Shown here piece after piece: positions 9,913-22,788 of a DNA stretch of 64,000 bases. The translations under genes and the position numbers were made by a program. Source of the DNA: Apophysomyces variabilis. Its lineage: Eukaryota; Mucoromycota; Mucoromycetes; Mucorales; Mucoraceae. Within the stretch, counting starts at the first letter, position 1. Each line of letters starts with the position of its first letter. The stretch lies in NCBI GenBank assembly GCA_002749535.1, contig MZZL01000401.1, forward strand, positions 1,059,165 to 1,123,164. The letters are read 5' to 3'. The notes beneath the pieces were generated by a model that saw only the letters and a program-made list of their open reading frames with translations, had not been told where the DNA came from and did not search any database.

Positions 9913-12279
9913 TGCATACAGCCCTTCGTTGGGTCAGGCTGGTAAAGTGCGCTTGGGAAAGTAGTGACGTACCTGTTGCGGTTAACTGGTGCGCGTAGAC
10001 AAGCCTGGTGATAGACGGAATCTCTTCAGCTTAAGAAAACTGAGCAATTCGGTAGAGTATTTGCTGGATGAATTCCATGTACGTGTCACCATAAACTGCA
10101 ACTACCAGACGTTGAGAGACTGCAACGTACTAAGGCCAGAAGATATATTGAAATGATGCGCTAAATATTGATGGGCTACTTAAGGCAAACTAGTCTTTAT
10201 ATATTTATATATCTGATTCAATGTCTTAACATAAACTGTATTTCTGGTGTGTTGGATAAAGATGTTTTCACTTTTTTAGCTACAAGTAAAAAGGAAAGTC
10301 TGACTGGAACCGAACTTTGAATTGGGAAGAATGCCCATTCAGTAGATACTTACTCATTCGGTACACCTATACTTAATAAGTACATTGTACTTATCCAATA
10401 CATTTGTTACTATTGGATACATTTGTTAAAATGTTAGTTAGAAAATTTAGTATAAATAGCCTCAACTTTCAATCAATAAACAAACAGGGTTCTTTAACTC
10501 ATAACTTTCTTCTCTCTCATTTTTCCCTCTTTGAGTTTGAAGCTTTCTCGTACGTCAACTTTTGAATTACTCGCCTATATTAGGACCTTAAGAAAGACAC
10601 AGTCTTTAAATCGATCGAGATTATTCTGCACCTCCGTTGGATCATAAAAGCACCCATCTTCAACCGGAATCCTACTGATGCAACGCATTTATTTTTATTT
10701 GTTTCTTTTCTTTTCTTACATTGTATCGTTGCCATAAAACTTTGGCGCAACCCATCGACAATCTTATTTGTTTCTTGCTTGATCAATATCAAGAGATCTT
10801 AAGCACAACCCGGAATAGACTTCAAGATATATTCCATTCACGTTTATTGTTAACTTATATATCGATAAACATCCTTAGTCTTGGTGTTAGACTTTAAACG
10901 TACACCTGGTGCTCACTTTATTCGAACCCTTATTCTTATTTTAGTCTTTATTTATTTTTATTATTCTTTTAACCTTTAGTCCTACTCACAGTTAACGGAT
11001 ACTATAGTATTTGGCACACACCTTAATACCACAATTAATACACACATATAGAAATTGTACCCGTTACAACGTGTTGCATTCATAGAATGAAAGGTCAGAA
11101 CTTGAGTAATAATTCCTAATGAGTAATATACACATCTTGGAGACAAGTGCATAATGTGTAACATGTAATGGTTTCCTTATGTAGAATTCTTTGTTCTACA
11201 GTGGTTTTTGTTTGAAAATATAATATTTAAGAGACGCAAATCCAAACTTGATAATCTGTAATAAACTTTTGTTCGCCCAGTATATTTCTTAGCGAGCTCA
11301 ATACAACTTTCCATTGACCAATCCAACCTGTAGTTGACCAATATAGTCATGCTCAGAGATATAATCTTTGCATAAACAGTATAGAGCTATCTGTGCGTAA
11401 AATACAATGAACTCATGCCTTAGTACCTATCAGGCACCACGTACCTGGCCAAAGAACGACACATTGATTTTAATCCTAAGCAGAAATTAGTAGTGATAAA
11501 AATTGCCGTTTATTTTCTATTTTTTTTCGGCCGAAATTGTACTTTGTAAATTATGGTATAAATGAGAAGAGTGAAGGAATGCTCAAACTAAAAGAAATAT
11601 ACAAAGAAAGGTGAATTTCATCACATTTGACAATGTAATAAAATTTGCATAGTACATAATCGTTAATGTGTATAAGAATAAAAACATTGAGCTTCTGTGC
11701 ATGTGCGGGTATTGGCATTTCAAACAGTGGCATTGATGTCGTAGTCGTCGAAAACATCCTCTTCGTCCTCTGTTAATAGACGTCTTCGTTTCAGGAGATT
11801 GTTTTTCGGCGTAAAAAGAATGCAAACGGTCCATGAAAATGTGTTACGATCGAAGACTGTGAAGAATATAATGATAGTATTGGAAAAATCTACGCAGAGA
11901 TGGTAGATGAGGACGAAAAATGCTTCTAAATATTCGAAGAGGTAGATACTAGAGCTATGGATGCTTCTGCAATGATTTGTGAATACGTGCCGACCAATCC
12001 TTGAATATTGTTTGTGCGTTTTTCATCTTGGCATCATGCAGTAAAGAAAGCTATATGGTACTATTAATATTAGCTCTTTTTATCCTGAACATCTTTAGCA
12101 TACCTTAAGCTTGAAAAGTGAATCTAATGTTGGCTGCACATACAAAATGTAGAATGCTTTAGAAGATAAAAAAGAAACTTCTCAAAGTGTAACACCTGAT
12201 TACCACAAAAAAGTAATTAATGTTGATTATAATTCTTCAGCTTAATTAACTGTTGATATTCCAGTTCACGCCAAATTTC
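9913..12279. other. AT-rich non-coding region (2.4 kb)
   Basis: No intact gene. The region has many stops in all frames and short hydrophobic frames without family resemblance. It includes the LTR-like promoter patch at 10376-10458, and probably old transposon debris. Confidence 0.4.
10376..10458 (+). repeat. Palindrome, direct repeats and TATA box (LTR-like patch)
   Basis: A perfect 8-bp stem ATAAGTAC-ATT-GTACTTAT lies at 10376-10394. Two direct copies of ATACATTTGTTA follow at 10398-10409 and 10417-10428. TATAAATA lies at 10451-10458, with ATCAATAAACAAACAG shortly after. This resembles the promoter part of a solo LTR, but no matching second LTR or terminal TG/CA pair could be defined. Confidence 0.3.
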
Positions 12280-13792
12280 TTTAAATTATTGATGATGATG
12301 GACGTGTTGAAGGTGTTTTAGAAAATCCAAAACATTAGAGCCAGCAATGTCTTGCTGCATTTCACCTCGCTTAAACCTCTCTGCCAGTACTCGACTTCGG
12401 GTAAAGTTAATGCTTGAAGTTTTGTTGGGGGATAGAGTGCTGCACGTCTCAGCCAGAATGCACCGGGGCGGGGGGGGCATAAAACCCAACCAAAGTGCTC
12501 ATCCCTTGCTTTGGAAGGCTGGACATATAACAGCCTACATTCCTGTCCCGGCCCCATCGACCAAGTCGCCGCAGTTGGCGCTCAAGTACTTCATCTTCGA
12601 TGATTTCCCAGAGAGCGCTGCCATGATTGATGTGCATTACCTTTGAAGTAATGATTTCTACTGCTTTCATGCCATTATTATATGCCCTTGATTGTGCATT
12701 GTAGGAGATCTGGCTTTCATTGCTCTTATCACCACGGAACACATAGATATTGTAGCAAATTTGGCGGTAGTCCTATTTGGAAATGGTTCTCCATCCATGT
12801 GCCACCGTGCAAACAAGCAAAACACAAGAGCGCATATTGCACATAGGTTGACGTCCTGATGGCGCATTGCAGCATCAAACTCCAAAAGACCGTGCTGGTT
12901 AGTCTTGCACTTGTTCATGGTAATGACAAGTGCAATGCACTTTGTCGGGCCTTCTCCAGGGCACTCGGTACAGAATAGATCTGGTAGCTGCATTGATCGA
13001 GTGGATTCGCCTCTTCCAAGAATAGCATGACCAAGTAGGTAGTCCAGACGGTTTTTAATCCCATCAATCGTATCTTGAGCTAGAAAGTGGACACTGACTT
13101 TCACAAGCTCTTTTTTTGTGTTCGAGCATTCAAAATGTTCACACCTCGGTCCTCAAGTGTGTCTCGTTTTCTCTTGACTTCCTTACGCTCAACTGTGTCC
13201 ATTATTGTATCCGCAAGTGATCAACAAGACTAGAAATGAAGCTCAGTCACAACTCCCACTCTAAATAAACGATATACCAAAGTCTCACAGTATTCTTACT
13301 GTTCTCTTTTTTTTTCTGACATTTACACACGTTACTTTCTCGATACTTACAGGCATATCGCATCCATGAGCCCATTTATAGCTGCACCGCGAGGGTGAGA
13401 GTGAGGGTGAAAATTTTTCCCAGTGCACCTTGTTGCTTCCACATATCCGTCATGACTTTTACATAGGCATATATCGATTCTTTTCCTAAAAGGAATAACC
13501 AGTCTTTCAGCAATTTGCGCTTTCTGCTTCCTCGGGGGATGACAAGTTCATTTAAAAAAGAAGAAGCTTTCCTTCGTATACAATAACCCCATCTGTGAAC
13601 TTCTTGTTGTCCAGGCATCAATTCTACAGAGAGAAACTTGTGAAGATAACAACATCTAACTTGACCGTGACCTACTCTAAATTCTTCTTGTCTGTTGAGA
13701 TATGCCTTAGTCGCATTTGTAAGGCGCGTCTTGGCGCTCTCTATCATCACAGATCGGGAAGGGAATTGACAGAAACAGACCCAGCATGCCAA
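12280..13792 (-). pseudogene. Ndc10/Crypton-like DNA-binding recombinase relic
   Basis: Broken copy of a fungal protein with the Ndc10 (CBF3-type, tyrosine-recombinase-derived) DNA-binding domain, as in Crypton-type elements. From the N-terminus on the minus strand: an N-terminal helical part (TKAYLNRQEEF ... ESIYAYVKVMTDMWKQQ, 13376-13792); GEGPTKCIALVITM ... KTNQHGLLEFDAAMRHQDV ... ALVFCLFARWHMDGEPFP (about 12800-13000); SYNAQSRAYNNGMKAVEI ... LRRLGRWGRD ... GCYMSSLP (about 12500-12700); and a final LRRAALYPP piece. These fit one ancestral protein but lie in different frames with several stops, and the segment between 13110 and 13370 is lost. Assignment is by remembered family pattern. The copy is dead. 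Confidence 0.65.
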
Positions 13793-15090
13793 TAGCTCAA
13801 TGCACGTACAGACTTAAATCGCCGCAGCTCAATGTTTGCGTATTATCCAGGCAAGCTAATGACGTTTTCGAATTGAAAGATGGGCTCTTTGGAGAGAAAA
13901 TAGAAATGCAAATATTTAGTACATTTGATCGTTATTTTTAATATGAAATTATAAAATAGTTGGCGTAAGCACAGCACATAAAAACTGGGCATCAGAAAAA
14001 GAGCGTACACAAAGTTTTGCAAAGACTGCTTTTTGGTTTCCGTCTGGTACTCAAAAATCTAGCAGTAATTGCGGCAAAGTACGTTCTAAATGTTCGACAT
14101 TTATGCTACTGTTAGCCTCACGGTCGGCCTCACTAGCTGCGCGTTGGATAGCTTCTATCTCCAAACAATTAGCATTCATATCTTAGATAGATGGGATAAT
14201 TCAACCTATTGTGAATAAACGAAGAAATTCAGAAGATAAAAGTAGTGCTTCTGGTTTGGCTAATAACTGAAATGAGCCTGTCAACGCAATTGGGTTGAAC
14301 TACCTTTAGTAGCAGAATCCTTCCAAGTATTCTTAAACACAGCCTGAATGGTTTCCTAGTATATGTTGTCAAATTGGGTGCTTGTCGTTCATTAGGAACA
14401 CTAACAGTTTTGAATTCCTCCATCATGTGTCTTGAAATGGCAAGGCAACTGAGTATAGGACGACTGCTGTTGACAAGAATTCGGAGTATAAATTGAAGAC
14501 GCTTAAAGTTCGCATGGAGAAGATTACAGTATACGCGCATTTCCATGTTACTGCAAAAAAAAGTTGACTGGAACAAGGCTACAACTGAAACTTAAACCAG
14601 TTTAGACTGAGAAGATACGTTGACTGTAGTGTGGTCTCAAACCGTCAAGCGGAAGAAGAGTGTGTTTTTTTATATTCATAGTGCACCCATTGTAGACGCT
14701 ATACAGATCATTGTTTTATTTTGCATAAGCTGCTTCCTAGTTGTCCTTCATACTTTTTAGCAAGACAATAGGTTGTGGAGTATATGCACTTTTTTTTACT
14801 AATTTATTTGGGTTTGTGATCGCATATGTTTGGTCATTCAGCTGATTTCGACCGAAAAATTGAATTGAAAACGGACGGCAACTCGTTGTTCTGTCAGGCC
14901 AGATAACTATCACCCATTGCTAGGTGAGACTTTTGATACTTCAGCGCATGTCATTCAAGGATGAGGAGGGTGCTGCGGTGGTGGTGAATGTAACCCAAAC
15001 ATGCCACCCGATATACGTCGGGAAGAAATATCTCTTCTCGGTACACTACTGGATGAAGAGCTGACCGAATCTATGCAAGCAAAGCATGAC
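13793..15090. other. Non-coding region (1.3 kb)
   Basis: A 115-codon minus-strand frame at 14229-14576 has no recognisable features. Around 14901-15080 a plus-strand frame reads HPLLGETFD ... LLGTLLDEELTE, with an internal stop. It could be degraded coding sequence but I cannot assign it. Confidence 0.35.
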
Positions 15091-16835
15091 TCAGCACCTT
15101 GCTAAACAAAAGACGTTGTCAAAGTGTGTTACCTGATCGTGATCGATTTGTATCTGGAATCGCTTGAGGAGCAACGGAACTATGGGACGAAATATGGTGC
15201 TCTTGCTGAATAGAACTCGTAGTCGAGGTTGAAATGCTGTTATCAAGCTGTAGCGGTGGGATACCAGATGCTTTGTCCGACGTAATTGATCGTTGCGATG
15301 ACGTGGATGTTGATCGCTTTCCCTAACCAAACCCCAGTGAACCGCGCGATTCTAGATACACTTAATACTTACTCTGACTGGTCTACCAGGAGACGGTGGT
15401 ACTGACCGGAAAACAGCGGGTATACTGTAAAAAATTTAGCCAGAACCCAATGGATATTGTGGAGTGTTTACCCTTCATCGGCAGGGATGTCGTCGGTCGA
15501 CATGTTATGCTCCTTACGGAAATGGATTAGTTCCGTCTTATACTTGTTGCATTGGTGATATTTGTTTAGGACTATGGATGGCATAAGTAAATTATATGAC
15601 TATGAAGTCCCCGTACATTCTTTTTCCATGTCAATAGTCTTGTTTTTCAAACTCGCCAGTTCGGCCTTCAGCACCTCAATTAAACCGGTGGGTGGCAAAT
15701 CTCCTGAAGCACCAGGAGAATGACTTGGTATCCATTTTTTTGCGCTAAGAGAAGGTGATGTACCCGCCCCTGTCACAGCAGGGCTCATTGGCAAGGATCC
15801 TGGGGCAGTGCCGGTATCCATCAAAAACGACGAACTTCGGGATGGTGACTGTGAGAGTGTCTGCTGGAGGCGCAGCGAGTCTAATTGCTTCTGTAGTTTA
15901 TTGACTATATATTCCTGCTCCTGCTCCAAAGCGTTTTCCAAATCGACTTTCTCTTTCTGCAACTAAAGGTGATAAAAGAAGGAGAAAAATCGCATGAGAT
16001 AATCCAAAAATATGTGCTCGTTACCTGACTGAGCTTCTTTTGCAGCATATTTGTTAAATATTCCTCTTCTTGCTCGACTTGAACAAGTAGCTCCCCCTTT
16101 TCTTTCTTTAATCCACTGATGCGCTTAAGAAGCTTGTTAGATATGTATTCCTCTTCTTGTTCTGCAAGTGCAGTCTAATTAAGACAAAGACGCGTTAGGA
16201 ATATCACTTTTAAACACTGAATCGGCAATCCTGAGTATCTTCTCACCATATTAACAGTCATTTGTCTCAACATCTGGTTATCATGCCGCAAGATATTAAC
16301 ATGACCTTGTTCCATCTCTAGATCAAACTCCAGTTTCTTGATCCGTGCTTCCTGCGCAGCACATTTCTCGTGCAACTTTTTGGTCTCCGCTCGGAGTACA
16401 TCCAGATCACTTATATCCATCAGCATTTCCACTGATTTATTTTCACTAAATATCCGGGTCAATTAAACCATATAAACCATGTAAACCAATTTATGACGCT
16501 TACCCTGATGGATTGGATTGCAATTGATCTAATGTTGCCTGAAATGCTTTCGCGCGAGATTCCAAATCTGCTTCTAACGTTGCCTTATCTTTGCGAGCCT
16601 ATACGTAAAGGTTATATAAATCACCACTCTCACTGTCTACCTTATCAAGCTGTTCCCGAAGTGACTGGGTAAATCTTTGTTCGTTGCGGTGGAGATCTCT
16701 GAGAGCTTCTGCGGTCTATATTGTAACTTCAGTCATGAGGGTATAGAAGGTCATTGGACCAACCAGTAAGTCATTCTGACGTTGCGACGGCGAATCAATA
16801 GGCTCAACAGGTGTTCCTATGTGATCACGGTCCAT
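15091..16835 (-). CDS. Coiled-coil protein of the CCDC6 family
   Basis: Predicted cytosolic coiled-coil scaffold, about 11 exons on the minus strand. After [20 protein letters not shown] the protein is almost continuous heptad repeat. Its repeated motif [15 protein letters not shown] / [16 protein letters not shown] / [16 protein letters not shown], separated by LKKEKGELL and [11 protein letters not shown], is the hallmark of the CCDC6 (H4) family. A Ser/Pro-rich segment follows ([10 protein letters not shown]), then a second short coil with [15 protein letters not shown], as in CCDC6. A disordered Ser/Thr tail ends with RSRSARC. The start is an ATG before the coiled coil. In animals CCDC6 is linked to checkpoint control; the fungal role is unknown. 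Internal exon joins are fair; the last short exon is the least certain. Confidence 0.82.
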
Positions 16836-19571
16836 TCTGGCAGTAAGTCGTTTGAAGGCAGGGTCTAAAGAATAAGTTTCTTTTTTCCTCGAAGCTAGCG
16901 TGCTTAAGGGGGCGTAAAATACAAAAGGAATTTACGGGATATTGGAGAAGAAAAATAGGCCAGGAATGTTAAGTTACTGAATCAACTTTGTTTGAGAGTG
17001 TAACTTGGACGAAGGGGACAGCAATGAAGAAAGAAACGGGAGCTGAATAGCACTATATCTGCATGTTCAAAGACGAAAGTGCATGTCGGCGAACGACACG
17101 TCACAGCCCGGTTGTCCGGGTCCGCACAATTAATCTGATTAATGAGTAACGGCTAATAACAAACAATCTTACCCCATTGTATGTTTATTACAAATGTCTA
17201 TCTTTATCTTTGCATAATACTTTGCTGTTGGTCTTCTTGCATGCTGTTTGTTCTATTTTTTTCTGAGATTATTCGAAGCAATTTTCTCGGACGTGTAGTC
17301 ACGAACCCGAAAAGGACATAAATGACGTTATTTAGCCAGTGATTGGATACTTGGTAGAGAAAACATGTGGCCTTTTCTAGACCTGTCATTTTGGGTAATA
17401 TCCACCCGAAAATTGTAAAATTTGGAGGATATTTAATTGCCGAAGTTTGGAGCCATTTGATATCTTTGCAAGGGAGTTAGTATACGGTGTCGAAACTCTG
17501 GTAAGGCTAGATATAAGACATCGTTAAGCATTCTCACTGTATTCATCAAAGCATTCGAAATCGCTGAAAAATTCCGGGTCGTAACTGACATGCTCTTGCA
17601 ACAATCGCGAGATATGGGTTTTTGATCAATTTGTCGATCATTTAGAATATCGACATCCTTTCAAATTTCTCTATCTACTTGGCTTGTTTCTCTACGATTG
17701 TCCACCTATCACTGGAAAGGTAGTTGACTAACTCTATAATTCAGGGGTCCTATACTGCTCATTTCATTCTGTGGGCGTTCTCGTAAGTTTCACATCTTAC
17801 CGCACGCTTTTACTGTACAGGAATATAATATCAAACCCAGAAAGTTTACATTTTTCTCATCCTATTTGAGAAACGTTGCATATGGCATAGTGCAATACAC
17901 GAGTGCCTGTGCGCTTTTTAATGAGTTACCATGGCTTAAAGATTCACAAAATGTCAACCAACAGTTTGGTGCCATAGAGCAGTATAACATAGTGTTAATT
18001 CCATTAATCAGGGCAACTGAAGCTTGAGAAAAAGGTCGGCAAACACCACACTGCGTTTTCCAAGTCCTGTCGCGTTGGTTACACCAAACTATGCGATTCC
18101 CATTATATGGCGTGACTTATATGTTATGTGTCAGGCTGTTCATGCGGCGACAATACTTCCTGATCCTTTAATATCAGTTGCTTCCATTAACCATGACGCA
18201 AAAGCATTCAAAAAACTGACCAAAAAATAAATTCAATGTTGACTGCCGCATTTTTCGAGTGTAATTACTGGTCAAGTCAAGCAAGTAAATGGACACTAAC
18301 AGAAAATAGCGATCGTCTTCCCTGCCAATAGTACCTGGTAATTCTACTCGCTCATGTATCTCACATCAGGATTGGCATGGAAAAATACTTGCGTTTGCTA
18401 GTTCGTAGTACCATCAAATTTCTATTTGCTTGACAGGAATACTAAAATCACTAGTCATAACATGATATAATTCTTGCGATAGCTTTTCTTGGCCATGTGG
18501 CTGCAATGAGCGTATCCCATAGAAGGTAACTATCGCTGCAGCATACTTTTAATGGTCTTGCACGCCATCGAAATGCATGCATCAGACAATGTGCTCTACG
18601 TGAAAGGGCCTCATATGGAAAGCGGACTTGTCAATATTGTTTAACCAAAGTCTGATTACCATTAAGTTAAATAATGCCAATGGAAGAAAAGAACAATAAA
18701 ATACAAACACAAAAAATTGGTGTATGCGTAGTTTACTTATCGAGCAGTTTACGCTCTCCAAATGATCGCAGGAAACATGCTTAAGTTTCAGCCAATACAA
18801 ATGGCACGAGTAATGTTTATTACCACAACTTGCGCGGTTTTGTTATGCACTCGAAGTACATTTATGTTGGCGTACCAACAGTTTCCTTTTCAAGTCTTGA
18901 AGAGCCTGATTTTCCTCTTTTGATTGATTTAGCACACTCGTTTATCTGCAGGGTAGAGAAGTTCATCACCCACTTTTTCGATTACCTTCGCCACTCGTTA
19001 TTTGACATAATAGGGGCAGCCGAATATTTCGGTAATGCGGAAGTAAATAACAATGATGTAAATTAGTACAGATAAGACACGCTGAGAGCTTACTTTTTTA
19101 TTAAATCGCCACAGGTCAACTAACGGCATGCTTTAATTGGATCACTAGCATGTCTTCCGTCAACGTGTCCGGCTCGAGTCAAAATCAGTTCCTTTTGAAC
19201 CTTTCAGATGCCCCATCCAAAGGAAAGCAAAACGACTTTTAAAAAAGAGGACCCCTGACAGATATAAGGGGTGTTGAAGAAGAAGAAGAAGAAGAGGGCA
19301 ACATGAATAAGGGGATAGCGGGAGAAAGGAAGAAAACAATAAAGGGCATTTAGAGACGAAACAGAAGTAAAGAAGTCGGTCCGTGTAACATTCGATCAGG
19401 AATTGAAACTAAGTAATTGACGATAGAAAAAGGTAATCGCTTTTGTTTGAAGATGAAAGGAGCGATAAACAAAGAATCACGATTCCAGATAGGAGCACAA
19501 GGGGGGAAAAACTAAAGTAAAAAGAAAAAAAGGAGATCCGCACTAATAATAGGTGCAAGCATCTCAATGAT
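16836..19571. other. Long non-coding region (2.7 kb)
   Basis: No intact gene. Open frames are short and unrecognised, for example 17630-17720 on the plus strand reading FDQFVDHLEYRHPFKFLYLL, and fragments near 18000-18230. A small inverted pair CCCGG-TTGT-CCGGG lies near 17106. These look like old coding debris. The right end holds a GAA microsatellite and the promoter of the LIM gene. Confidence 0.4.
19276..19295 (+). repeat. GAA trinucleotide microsatellite
   Basis: About six GAA units in tandem, roughly 350 bp upstream of the LIM gene. Confidence 0.8.
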
Positions 19572-19579
19572 TATATAAA
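19572..19579 (+). promoter_or_regulatory. TATA box of the LIM gene
   Basis: TATATAAA lies 65 bp upstream of the LIM gene start codon at 19644. A short CA repeat (ACACACACACACGCG) lies between them. Confidence 0.55.
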
Positions 19580-19643
19580 CCCCACAAAAGAATGAGTTGG
19601 ACTTCCTTACGAAAAACACACACACACGCGCCAATACAAGGAA

Positions 19644-20061
19644 ATGGATTGTTCTATTTGTACAAGAAAAGTTTACGTTATCGAAAAAGTGGAGGCTAAT
19701 GGACGACCTTATCACAAAACATGCTTCAAGGCAAGTACTAGAAAAAGCATCAACTACCTAGAAAATCAAACTCACCTCACCGTCATATATAGTGCACAGA
19801 AAACGGATGTCGACTGACCCTACAGAACTTTCATTATTGCGAAGGTCGACTTTTTTGCCCAAAACATGTGCCCAAATTACAAGCTGTAATTCGACGTATG
19901 TAGTCTTTTTTCTTTTTGATGTAAGCCCATATTACACTCCTTACACTCATACCCTGTTCCTCTTTTATTTACTCGTTTCCTTTCATTCAACCCTACCCCC
20001 AGTAGCGTTTTCAGCGGCAAGGGTGCATACTATTAAGCAGGAGCAAGATCAAGATAGTTAG
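19644..20061 (+). CDS. Single-LIM-domain protein (82 aa)
   Basis: LIM-only protein, probably a protein-protein adaptor. Three exons: 19644-19730, 19793-19895 and 20003-20061. Ligands are CSIC (residues 3-6), H and C in YHKTC (24-27), Cys 30 supplied by the first codon of exon 2, then the second finger from GC through HYC to FCPKH. The order C-x2-C-x17-H-x2-C-x2-C is a correct LIM first finger only if exon 1 is joined to exon 2 at TTCAAG|TGC. That join requires a GC donor (AAG|GCAAGT) rather than GT. The tail (AARVHTIKQEQDQDS) is charged. One LIM domain in 82 aa resembles CRIP-like and LIM-only proteins. Target and location are unknown. Confidence 0.8.
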
Positions 20062-20276
20062 TAATAATCAGCAGTTTTGTTAGGTAGAACTGTAACAAAA
20101 AAAATAATGCTTGCATACCAAACCCAGGGTTTATTTCATTGTGATGATGATGATGTCTTTAACAGTCTTTAGTGTTTCCTTCCACATAAAAGAAAAATGA
20201 AATAATAGCAACTCTGTTATTTCTAATTACAAGAAAATGTATGTACTATGATTCAAAAATGCAATAAACGATGTTA

Positions 20277-22166
20277 CTACTCAAAATCTTCACTCTGTTC
20301 CACACCATCTTCTGGATTTAGTGGTATCCAAACTAAATAGAAAACAAAGGCAAAATAACCAATGCTCAACATGACCAGGAGTAACGGCCAGTTCAGTTCG
20401 CCAAGATTATTAATGAATAGATATGTATTAAACCCGATCACCACCCATGAGATCGTCCAGCAAAGATACCGTGCAAAAGGCTTCGTCTTGAAAGTATGCG
20501 TCATCACTCTGCTAGACGAAGTTAATTTTAGAATAGGTATAATGGCTATAGGAAGACATAAACTATTTGCAAATTGCCAAAGTGAGATGGTTGAAAAGAT
20601 GAACATAGCTCATTTACCTTTGCAGCACGTTTAGGATTTCACCCATGGTATCGAAACGTTCCACAGCCAGTACCGCCACCATCATGCTAGGTACTAAAGC
20701 AACAGCACGTGTCAACGCTACGCGATGCCATTGCTTTCTAAATATTGCGCCAAAGAATCCTTCCACAACCTAAATTGAAGATATGGCAAGCTTAGCCTAG
20801 GACCTTTTCCTACTTTACTGATTGAATCTTACATATTGGCCAGCCAATGTTCCTGTCATAGTCGAGCTTTGGCCAGCTGCAAGGAGACCGGCTGCCCATA
20901 GGTACCGTGCATATTCACCAAGCGTGTTACTCAATACTCTAGAGGCGTCGTAAAGACCAGGAAGCTCTGTAATGATTTGGCCCGGTCGATAGAAAACTTG
21001 CGCAAACACAACGACAATGGCAAGATTGATGAAATAGGAAGTCAAGAGCGCCAATGCAGATTCAACAGCGAAATAGAAATTGGCTTCCTTAATCTTGAGT
21101 TTGCTTGGTTTCTCTCCTAAATCTCGTGTCATGACAAGAGCACTGTGCAACAATGTCAGCAGATGAAAACAAAGACCCCGCCCATCTCTCAATTACCTCT
21201 GCTTACCTATGAAGGAACATATTATGTGGCATAATCACTGCACCGACCATTCCGACTGCTTGTACTGTTGCTTCGCGAGGGATCTCTGGAACAATAATCC
21301 CCTCCAGTATCTGACTAAGACTGGGATGCGAGGAAACCATTTCGATCCAAAAGCACGCAATCATTACACCAATCAAAGACATAAAAAAAACCTCAATTTT
21401 TCGCACACCGTACTGTTGTAACCACATGAACAAAAACGTATCGGTGGCTGTAATCAAAACGCCAATCCATAGCGTGAAACCGAAAAGGATTTTGAGCGCG
21501 ATCGCGGTACCTATGATTTCCTGGATATCCGAACCAATGATAGCAAGCTGGGTAAATACCCAGATGGCCAAACCAACCGGACGGCTGTAATTTGATCGAA
21601 CAAGTTGGGCCAGGTGCTTGCCAGTAACAACACCTAAGCGGGCAGAAAGAATTTGGATTGCCAAGCCTTAGGACGGGGTTAATTATCGTCTGCTAATTAA
21701 TTCAAAAGCAAGGTATCCTACCAGCAGCATGAGACCATAGCAACAACCATAATAGTTTATATCCAGCCACTGCACCTGACTGTAGATCTGATTCAAGGTT
21801 TCCTGGATCAAGATAGGCAATTGACCTGCATGCATAAGGGTATAAGAATGTTATCAGCTAAACTTTTGAGATACTCACATCAGCCATCCTATTTAAACAA
21901 AGGATAGATTAAGTAAGCTAGTAAATATCGAGCCTGTCTCTGTATTAGTTACCAGGGCCAGTGTATTGTATCAACTTCCTCCAGGAGAATGATTGGTTCG
22001 TCTCGTCTCCAGAGGTGTCGATTTGTCCCTTTCCATCCATGTCAACCTGCCACTGGTGATACTTCCTTGGCGCGGACTGGACATTATCACATGCACTATA
22101 CGATGAGGTGGTCACGTCGCATAATGGCCTCCTTGAATTTCCGCTCTCATTGTCGTGGAGAGTCAT
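20277..22166 (-). CDS. Nramp-family divalent metal transporter (Smf-like)
   Basis: Proton-coupled Mn/Fe transporter of the Nramp family, multi-pass membrane protein, seven exons. The cytosolic N-terminus leads to [20 protein letters not shown] then [12 protein letters not shown], containing the TM1 DPGN metal-binding motif. TM6 carries [16 protein letters not shown], with the MPHN-type motif that supplies the Met ligand. Further typical pieces are [30 protein letters not shown] and [10 protein letters not shown] second exon of only about 10 nt (GATGGCTGAT) bridges TGPG and WLM and preserves the conserved sequence. The start codon is the ATG at 22166; a CRE octamer lies about 80 bp upstream. 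Plasma membrane versus endosome cannot be decided from sequence. Confidence 0.93.
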
Positions 22167-22788
22167 GGTGACGGAGGGACCCGGAGAAAGAAATGGACAA
22201 GGCTCAATTTTTTCTCTTTCGAAATTTGTCTACTTTTTATACATGACGTCAGTGGTAAGTTCCCCATGTGTATCAGCCGTGGATACACATGGATTATTTA
22301 GCTTGTATCTCATTGAAGATAATGCACTCTCAATTCACAAGAAATGACCTTCCGGATGATTCATTGCAAAATACTCATTTCATGTATCACATACACTGTA
22401 TAACCATTAAAATTTAATTCCGCCGAAAGTAACCTGTCTGGGTATATTGCTCTCGCAACAACAGAAGGTCAAATCACAGATGGTTCATTGGTGGCTGAGA
22501 TAGACCATCGCTAGGAGCCGGGATTAACATTCATTTTTGTGCGTAAACATCCTTTACCAACGTGAAAAACTATCACAGTCTTCCAAGGAAACTCTTTTCT
22601 GTAGCTGTCTCTTGAATTGTGATATGCACTTAAATAACGTTTAACACACCGGACTGATTATCGCTTTAATTGAAAACAATTGTTGAGTAGGTGAGGCGCA
22701 TTTTAAGTTATAAAAGATATACTGCATATCAGAATAGTTTGGTCATCACAAAGTTATATTACATAAGTATTAGGCAATTGAACAAATT
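22167..22788. other. Intergenic region upstream of the Nramp gene
   Basis: No gene recognised. It contains the CRE octamer at 22244-22251 and AT-rich sequence. It spans the Nramp 5' region and the 3' end of the neighbouring coiled-coil gene. Confidence 0.5.
22244..22251. promoter_or_regulatory. CRE/ATF octamer upstream of the Nramp gene
   Basis: A perfect TGACGTCA palindrome lies about 78 bp upstream of the Nramp start codon. It is the same octamer as the pair ahead of NDUFA9. Confidence 0.4.

Noticed and set aside
12449..12646. Plus-strand and alternative minus-strand open frames overlapping the Ndc10 relic
   Set aside because: They are shadows of the Ndc10-like fragments and lack any recognisable sequence pattern of their own.
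14901..14950. HPLLGETFD, similar to an oxysterol-binding protein motif
   Set aside because: The frame is short, followed by a stop and contains none of the other family motifs; probably chance or unrelated debris.
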